DNA from: DASZTV01 sp035548125
Lineage (GTDB): Bacteria > Actinomycetota > Actinomycetes > JAFAQI01
Length of the DNA: 17,930 nucleotides
Direction of reading: 5' to 3'
Assembly: GCA_035548125.1 (NCBI GenBank)
Contig: DASZTV010000084.1
Location: forward strand, 1 to 17,930
Positions within the stretch are counted from its first letter, which is position 1, and every line of letters starts with the position of its first letter. This document shows, in pieces, positions 13,732-17,930 of this stretch. The position numbers and the translations under genes were made by a program. Below the pieces are notes generated by a model. The model was not told the DNA's origin, ran no database searches, and saw only the letters and a list, made by a program, of their open reading frames with translations.

Positions 13732-15887
13732 GCGACCCGAAGCACCGTCGCGGCGTACGGCTCGGACACGCGGATCACCAGGCCGTGCCGCAGGGCCCGG
13801 CCGGTGGCATGCGCGACGACCTGGCCGGTGCGCACATCGGTGACGACGTACCGGGTGGCGGACCGGACGCCGTCGAGAGAGACCCGAATGTGCGACGCGG
13901 GAGTCCGCTGACGCAACGCGAAGACGTAGCCGGCCGTGCCATGCCACGGCTCGAGCACCAGCCAGTCCTTGCCCGACACCGGGTCGGCGCGGGTGAGCCG
14001 GTAGGTGATCGGGCCGATCCCTGCGCGGTGGGCCTTGTCCCACCTGATCCACCACGCGACCTCATGGCGCTGCCCAGGAGTGAGCGTGGTGAAGTCGGTC
14101 CAGAACGTCAGGTGTGACAGCAACGCAAGTGGCATGAGGTACGCCGGCGAGCGTCCCTCCGTGAGTGCCGCGCCGTCCAGGCTGCCCAGGCCGAGGGTCT
14201 GGGTCGGCAGCCACGGCGCCGCCGACCACAGGTCGTGCAGCAGCTCACTGACCGGGTCGATGCCGTGGTTGTGGTTGTTGTCGAACCAGGACGGACCCAG
14301 CGCCTCGGACTCGAACGGCCAGGCGCGCTGGTCGTTGGTCTCGTCGAGCTCGAACGTCACATGCGGGTGCGCCGCCTCCATCCGGCGGACCAGGGAGACG
14401 AACGCGTCCTCGTAGTCCGCGTAGTCGTGCGTTCCGCAGTCCAGCCAGGCCATGAAGTCGAACTTGAACTCGCGGACGTCGTAGGCCTTGACCAGCCGGT
14501 CGACGACGCCGAGCAGGTAGCTCTGGAACGCCGGGTTGGTGACGTCCCAGGCACCGAGGCCCGCGTCGTCGGGGATCTGGGCGGAGACATCGCCGAGTGG
14601 GGCGCATCCCCACAACGGATGCTGTGCGTACGTCGTGGACTTCATGTTGAACTCGACCGGCGACATCCACAGTCCCAGCTGCATGCCCTTGCGGTGCAGG
14701 TAGCTGATGAAGTCGGGCACGCCGTCGTGGTTGCGGTCGGGGAAGCGCGCCGGGTCGAACCGCCAGTCACCGGATTCGCCCCCGGGACCGCCCTGCCACT
14801 GGTCGTCGAGCATGTAGCGCTCCACGCCGAGCTTTGCCGCCGCGTCGATCTGCTTGCGCAGGTTGGCGTCTGACATCCCGGGTCCGTGGCTCCAGGGATG
14901 GAAGGAGTTGGCCCCGATGGTGCGGTCGATCGTCCAGGGGAACGCGGGCACGAAGGCGGCGGCCGCGCTGTCGGCTCCCTCGCCCGCCGGACCGGCGTAC
15001 GTCCCGGTCCATGCGGTGCCGAGGTGCAGCGTCTCGCCCGGTACGACAAGCCGCGCGCGGAGCGGGATCGGGTACGCCGGGTTGCCGATGGTGTTGTAGT
15101 TCGGCGGATCGGTGATCAGGGGGCCCGCGTCGAAGAAGTCACGCGCCCAGTCGACGCCGATCGCATCGGCGCCCGCCGCGGTGTGCTGCGCCCGGCTGGC
15201 CAGACCGCCGCGCCGCTGGCTGACCAGGAAGAAGCCGCTTGCCTTGCCGACGCGCAGCGTCTCGCCCTCGGCGTCGAAGGTGCCCTTCGGGTGGGAGATG
15301 ACGCGGAAGTCGTTGCGCCAGTCCGAACCCGCCCGGTAGCGGAGGACCTCCTGCTTGAGGTCCGCCCTGCTCGGGGTGATCTGGTCGAGGGTGTAGGCGG
15401 GTATCCGCAACGGCAGCAGCGCGGTGTGCAGCGTCGAGGTCACCGACATGGTGGCCTGGCCGGGTTCCAACCGCACTCGGCGCTCCAGGGTCACCCCGCT
15501 CGGCAGGTCGGCGCTCAGCGGTGCGTAGCTGAAGTCGAGTCCGACGGCCTTCGCGGTGCGAACCGGCTTCACGTCCGCCAGCGACCACCCCGTGGTCGAT
15601 GAGGTCGTCACGCCCGCGATGCCGATCGTGAGGGTGAAGTCCGGGCCGGGCGTCGCCCAGTTCGTCCCGTCGGGGCCGATCAGCGCGGTCGTCCGCACCG
15701 AGTCACCCGCAATCGACCAACGCCGCGTGATGAACTTGTCGCCGATCACCGCCCCGTTGTCGGTGACCTGCGCATACGCGGAGCCGACCCGCACAAAGTG
15801 CACAGTCGCCGGCGCGGCTGAGACGAACGACGGAACCTGCCCAGCAACCAGCGCGAACCCGAGGACGCCAACAACAGCCCGTCGCAC
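13722..15887 (-). CDS. Secreted glycoside hydrolase, clan GH-D-like (alpha-galactosidase-related)
   Basis: This 721-residue protein has an N-terminal signal peptide (RR, hydrophobic 4-20, likely cleavage after VSA at 24), so it should be exported. Residues to about 300 form a beta-rich N-terminal domain; the TIM barrel follows with YMLDDQWQ (358-364, like the DDGW of GH36), GLWMSPVEF (405-413), and EFKFDF (473-478) whose Asp477 matches the clan-D nucleophile position. The canonical GH36 acid/base block (SGGGRFD-like) is missing; FELDETNDQRAWPFE (512-526) stands in the corresponding region, with Asp515 or Asp519 as candidates. A beta-sandwich C-terminal domain begins near 625. GTG is the only suitable start; no Shine-Dalgarno site is seen. 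It could act on alpha-galactosides or another alpha-linked sugar. Confidence 0.82.
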   Translation of the reverse strand: MRRAVVGVLGFALVAGQVPSFVSAAPATVHFVRVGSAYAQVTDNGAVIGDKFITRRWSIAGDSVRTTALIGPDGTNWATPGPDFTLTIGIAGVTTSSTTGWSLADVKPVRTAKAVGLDFSYAPLSADLPSGVTLERRVRLEPGQATMSVTSTLHTALLPLRIPAYTLDQITPSRADLKQEVLRYRAGSDWRNDFRVISHPKGTFDAEGETLRVGKASGFFLVSQRRGGLASRAQHTAAGADAIGVDWARDFFDAGPLITDPPNYNTIGNPAYPIPLRARLVVPGETLHLGTAWTGTYAGPAGEGADSAAAAFVPAFPWTIDRTIGANSFHPWSHGPGMSDANLRKQIDAAAKLGVERYMLDDQWQGGPGGESGDWRFDPARFPDRNHDGVPDFISYLHRKGMQLGLWMSPVEFNMKSTTYAQHPLWGCAPLGDVSAQIPDDAGLGAWDVTNPAFQSYLLGVVDRLVKAYDVREFKFDFMAWLDCGTHDYADYEDAFVSLVRRMEAAHPHVTFELDETNDQRAWPFESEALGPSWFDNNHNHGIDPVSELLHDLWSAAPWLPTQTLGLGSLDGAALTEGRSPAYLMPLALLSHLTFWTDFTTLTPGQRHEVAWWIRWDKAHRAGIGPITYRLTRADPVSGKDWLVLEPWHGTAGYVFALRQRTPASHIRVSLDGVRSATRYVVTDVRTGQVVAHATGRALRHGLVIRVSEPYAATVLRVAPA

Positions 15888-15918
15888 GACTTGTGGTTCA
15901 CCGCATCGTTGACAAGTC
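15888..15918. promoter_or_regulatory. Inverted repeat just upstream of the glycoside hydrolase gene
   Basis: GACTTGT (15888-15894) and ACAAGTC (15912-15918) are perfect 7-bp inverted arms with a 17-nt spacer, directly adjoining the GTG start at 15887. On the minus strand the distal arm contains TTGTCA (15915-15910), which resembles a -35 element, although no matching -10 is seen. The position fits an operator for the hydrolase gene or a leader hairpin sequestering the start. Confidence 0.4.
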
Positions 15919-15945
15919 CTGCAAGACCACGCCGTCGCGAGCGCC

Positions 15946-15961
15946 GCGGGCTAGGGCCCGC
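15946..15961 (-). terminator. GC-rich hairpin downstream of nrdJ
   Basis: GCGGGC (15946-15951) and GCCCGC (15956-15961) form a perfect 6-bp stem with a TAGG loop, 24 nt after the nrdJ stop in the direction of transcription. There is no T-tract following on the minus strand. It is a plausible I-shaped actinobacterial terminator separating nrdJ from the hydrolase gene. Confidence 0.45.
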
Positions 15962-15985
15962 AAGCGACCGACAACGAAGCCAGCG

Positions 15986-17930
15986 TCAGCTACAACCGCT
16001 CGTCGACCCGCAGGACTCGCAGACGTAGCAGGAGCCGGCGCGCTTCATCTTGACGCCGCAGGACATGCACAGCGGCGCGTCGGCCGACAGGCCCTGCATC
16101 GCCTCGAGCAGCTCGGTCGATGAGCGCGCCTCGATCGGTGCCGACTCGCGCAGGCTCTCCAGGTCGACGTCGATCTCCTCGTCATCGGCGACCGGTGCCG
16201 CCGGCGCCGAACCGTACGACGTCGCCGCCACCGTCGCCGCGCGCTCCTCGGCGGTGAAGATGCCGAGCTCCTCGCGCTTCTCGTACGGCAGGTAGTCCAG
16301 CGCGAGCCGGCGGAAGATGTAGTCCATCACCGACTGCGCCATGCGGATGTCGGGGTCGTCGGTCATGCCGGCCGGCTCGAAGCGCATGTTGGTGAACTTC
16401 TGCACGTAGGTCTCCAGCGGCACGCCGTACTGCAGCGCGATCGAGATCGCGATCGAGAAGGCGTCCATCACCCCGGCGAGGGTCGAGCCCTGCTTGCCGA
16501 GCTTGAGGAAGACCTCACCGAGCCCGTCGTCGGGGTAGGACCCAGCCGTCATGTAGCCCTCGGCGCCACCGACCGAGAACGACACGGTCTGGCTCGGCCG
16601 CTGCCGCGGGAGCCGCTTGCGGACCAGCCGCGGCTCGGCGGCGGCCTCCGCCGGCGCTGTGTCGCCAGAAGCCCCGGCCTTCTTGCCCTTCGCGTCGGAC
16701 AGCGGCTGGCCGACCTTGCAGTTGTCGCGGTAGATCGCGAGCGCCTTCAGCCCGAGCTTCCAGCCCTGGTAGTAGATGTCCGCGACTTCCTCGACGGTCG
16801 CCGACTCCGGCATGTTGACGGTCTTGGAGATCGCGCCGGAGATGAACGGCTGCGTCGCCGCCATCATCCGCACGTGGCCCATCGCGGAGATGGAGCGCTC
16901 GCCCATCGCGCAGTCGAACACCTCGTAGTGCTCGGGCTTGAGACCCGGGGCGTCGATCACGTTGCCGGTCTCGGAGATGTGCTCGATGATCGCCTCTGCC
17001 TGCTCCGCCTGGTAGCCGAGCTTGGTCAGCGCCCGCGGGATGGTCTGGTTGACGATCTGCATCGATCCGCCGCCGACCAGCTTCTTGAACTTCACCAGCG
17101 CCAGGTCCGGCTCGATGCCCGTCGTGTCGCAGTCCATCATCAGGCCGATCGTGCCGGTCGGTGCGAGCACGGACGCCTGCGCGTTGCGCCACCCGGTCTT
17201 CTCACCGATCGCGAGGCAGTCCTGCCACGCCTTGCTCGCGGCGTGCAGCACCCGCGCGGCGTCGGCGTCGACCGGCCGGACCGCATCGTTGGCGGCGGCG
17301 TGCTTGCGCATGACGCGCTTGTGCGGCTCGGCGTTGCGGGCATAGCCGTCGTACGGGCCGACCACGCCGGCCAGCTCCGCCGATCGCTTGTACGCCGTAC
17401 CGGTCATCAGCGAGGTGATCGCCGCCGCGAGCGAGCGGCCGCCTTCGCTGTCGTAGGCGTGACCGGTCGCCATCAGCAGGGCGCCGAGGTTGGCGTAGCC
17501 GATGCCGAGCTGGCGGTAGGCGCGCGTGGTGTCGCCGATCGCCGGGGTCGGGAAGTCGGCGAAGCAGATCGAGATGTCCATCGCGGTGATGATCAGCTCG
17601 ACGGCCTTCGCGAACTTCTCGGAGTCGAACGTGTCGTCGTCGCCGAGGAACTTCAGCAGGTTCAGGCTCGCCAGGTTGCACGAGGAGTTGTCCAGGTGCA
17701 TGTACTCGGAGCACGGGTTGGACGCGGTGATCCGGCCGGTCTCCGGCGTGGTGTGCCAGTCGTTGATCGTGTCGTCGTACTGGATGCCCGGGTCGGCGCA
17801 CTCCCAGGCGGCCTTCGCGATCTTGCCGAACAGGGTCTCGGCGTCGATGGTCTCGATGACTTCGCCGGTGTGGCGTGCCTTCAGACCGAACTCGCGCTTC
17901 TCCTCTAGGGCGCGCATGAACTCGTCGTTG
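15986..17930 (-). CDS. nrdJ: B12-dependent (class II) ribonucleotide reductase, C-terminal part
   Basis: This enzyme makes deoxyribonucleotides with adenosylcobalamin and works with or without oxygen. The frame is open to the window edge, where it reads NDEFMRALEE, so the 5' end, including the N-terminal domain and first catalytic cysteine, is outside. Counting from the Met at 17917, ASNPCSEY carries Asn67, the thiyl-radical Cys69 and Glu71; Cys80 in NSSCNLASLNL is 11 residues on, the same spacing as Cys408 and Cys419 of the Lactobacillus enzyme. APTGTIGLMMDCDTTGIEPD and KFKKLVGGGSM are NrdJ hallmarks. A linker near 430-455 is Ala/Pro-rich. The C-terminus ends in a six-cysteine module (CMSCG, CYVCESCG, GCS) that recycles the active-site disulfide and probably binds zinc. 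No start or upstream cobalamin riboswitch is in view. Confidence 0.96.
   Translation of the reverse strand, partial: NDEFMRALEEKREFGLKARHTGEVIETIDAETLFGKIAKAAWECADPGIQYDDTINDWHTTPETGRITASNPCSEYMHLDNSSCNLASLNLLKFLGDDDTFDSEKFAKAVELIITAMDISICFADFPTPAIGDTTRAYRQLGIGYANLGALLMATGHAYDSEGGRSLAAAITSLMTGTAYKRSAELAGVVGPYDGYARNAEPHKRVMRKHAAANDAVRPVDADAARVLHAASKAWQDCLAIGEKTGWRNAQASVLAPTGTIGLMMDCDTTGIEPDLALVKFKKLVGGGSMQIVNQTIPRALTKLGYQAEQAEAIIEHISETGNVIDAPGLKPEHYEVFDCAMGERSISAMGHVRMMAATQPFISGAISKTVNMPESATVEEVADIYYQGWKLGLKALAIYRDNCKVGQPLSDAKGKKAGASGDTAPAEAAAEPRLVRKRLPRQRPSQTVSFSVGGAEGYMTAGSYPDDGLGEVFLKLGKQGSTLAGVMDAFSIAISIALQYGVPLETYVQKFTNMRFEPAGMTDDPDIRMAQSVMDYIFRRLALDYLPYEKREELGIFTAEERAATVAATSYGSAPAAPVADDEEIDVDLESLRESAPIEARSSTELLEAMQGLSADAPLCMSCGVKMKRAGSCYVCESCGSTSGCS

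Noticed and set aside
16874..17908. Long plus-strand open frame opposite nrdJ
   Set aside because: It mirrors a highly conserved NrdJ region; its composition is typical of an antisense shadow.
1..17930. Mobile element, CRISPR array, defence island or tRNA gene
   Set aside because: No transposase, integrase, direct-repeat array or tRNA-like cloverleaf was seen; gene-free space totals only a few hundred bases and the composition looks uniform.

Overview
The window is a gene-dense, high-GC stretch of a chromosome with no insertion sequence, phage, CRISPR array or tRNA/rRNA gene that I can see. Several markers point to an actinobacterium: an RbpA RNA-polymerase-binding protein of the zinc-containing Streptomyces type, a Ddn-like deazaflavin (F420) family protein, a B12-dependent ribonucleotide reductase (NrdJ), many GTG/TTG starts, and several probable leaderless genes in which a TANNNT-like -10 box sits 6-8 nt before the start codon. 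I cannot name the genus.

Layout. (1) Positions 1-4833, minus strand: a tight five-gene operon read in the order aldehyde dehydrogenase, amino-acid-type solute-binding lipoprotein, permease, ATPase, aldo/keto reductase (its 3' end lies outside the window). It looks like an import-and-oxidise/reduce cassette for an unidentified amino-acid-like or amine substrate. (2) Positions 4834-4869: a 36-nt divergent promoter region. (3) Positions 4870-6608, plus strand: maf and a dusB-type tRNA-dihydrouridine synthase, overlapping by 10 nt. (4) Positions 6609-9859, plus strand: a long leader, a cold-shock protein, rbpA, a DHA2-family drug exporter coupled to rbpA through TGATG, and a HAD-IIA phosphatase coupled to the exporter through TTGA. 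(5) Positions 9860-11060: a standalone LON substrate-binding-domain protein and a two-cysteine glutathione peroxidase, each with a probable leaderless promoter. (6) Positions 11065-13725, plus strand: a four-gene translationally coupled operon of AKR, Ddn-like protein, small membrane protein and divergent PAP2 protein, with overlaps of 1, 4 and 4 nt. (7) Positions 13722-15887, minus strand: a secreted glycoside hydrolase resembling clan GH-D alpha-galactosidases, whose stop codon overlaps the convergent PAP2 stop inside a shared hairpin. (8) Positions 15986-17930, minus strand: the C-terminal two thirds of nrdJ, followed by a GC hairpin.

Most genes are recognisable housekeeping or stress genes. 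The parts most worth a second look are the ALDH/ABC/AKR cassette with its unusual ALDH and binding protein, the csp-rbpA-exporter arrangement, the AKR/Ddn/membrane/PAP2 operon, and the glycoside hydrolase with a recognisable nucleophile but no canonical acid/base motif. I do not see an obvious new defence or mobile system. No gene-free stretch exceeds 300 bases; the largest gap is the 168-nt leader before the cold-shock gene.
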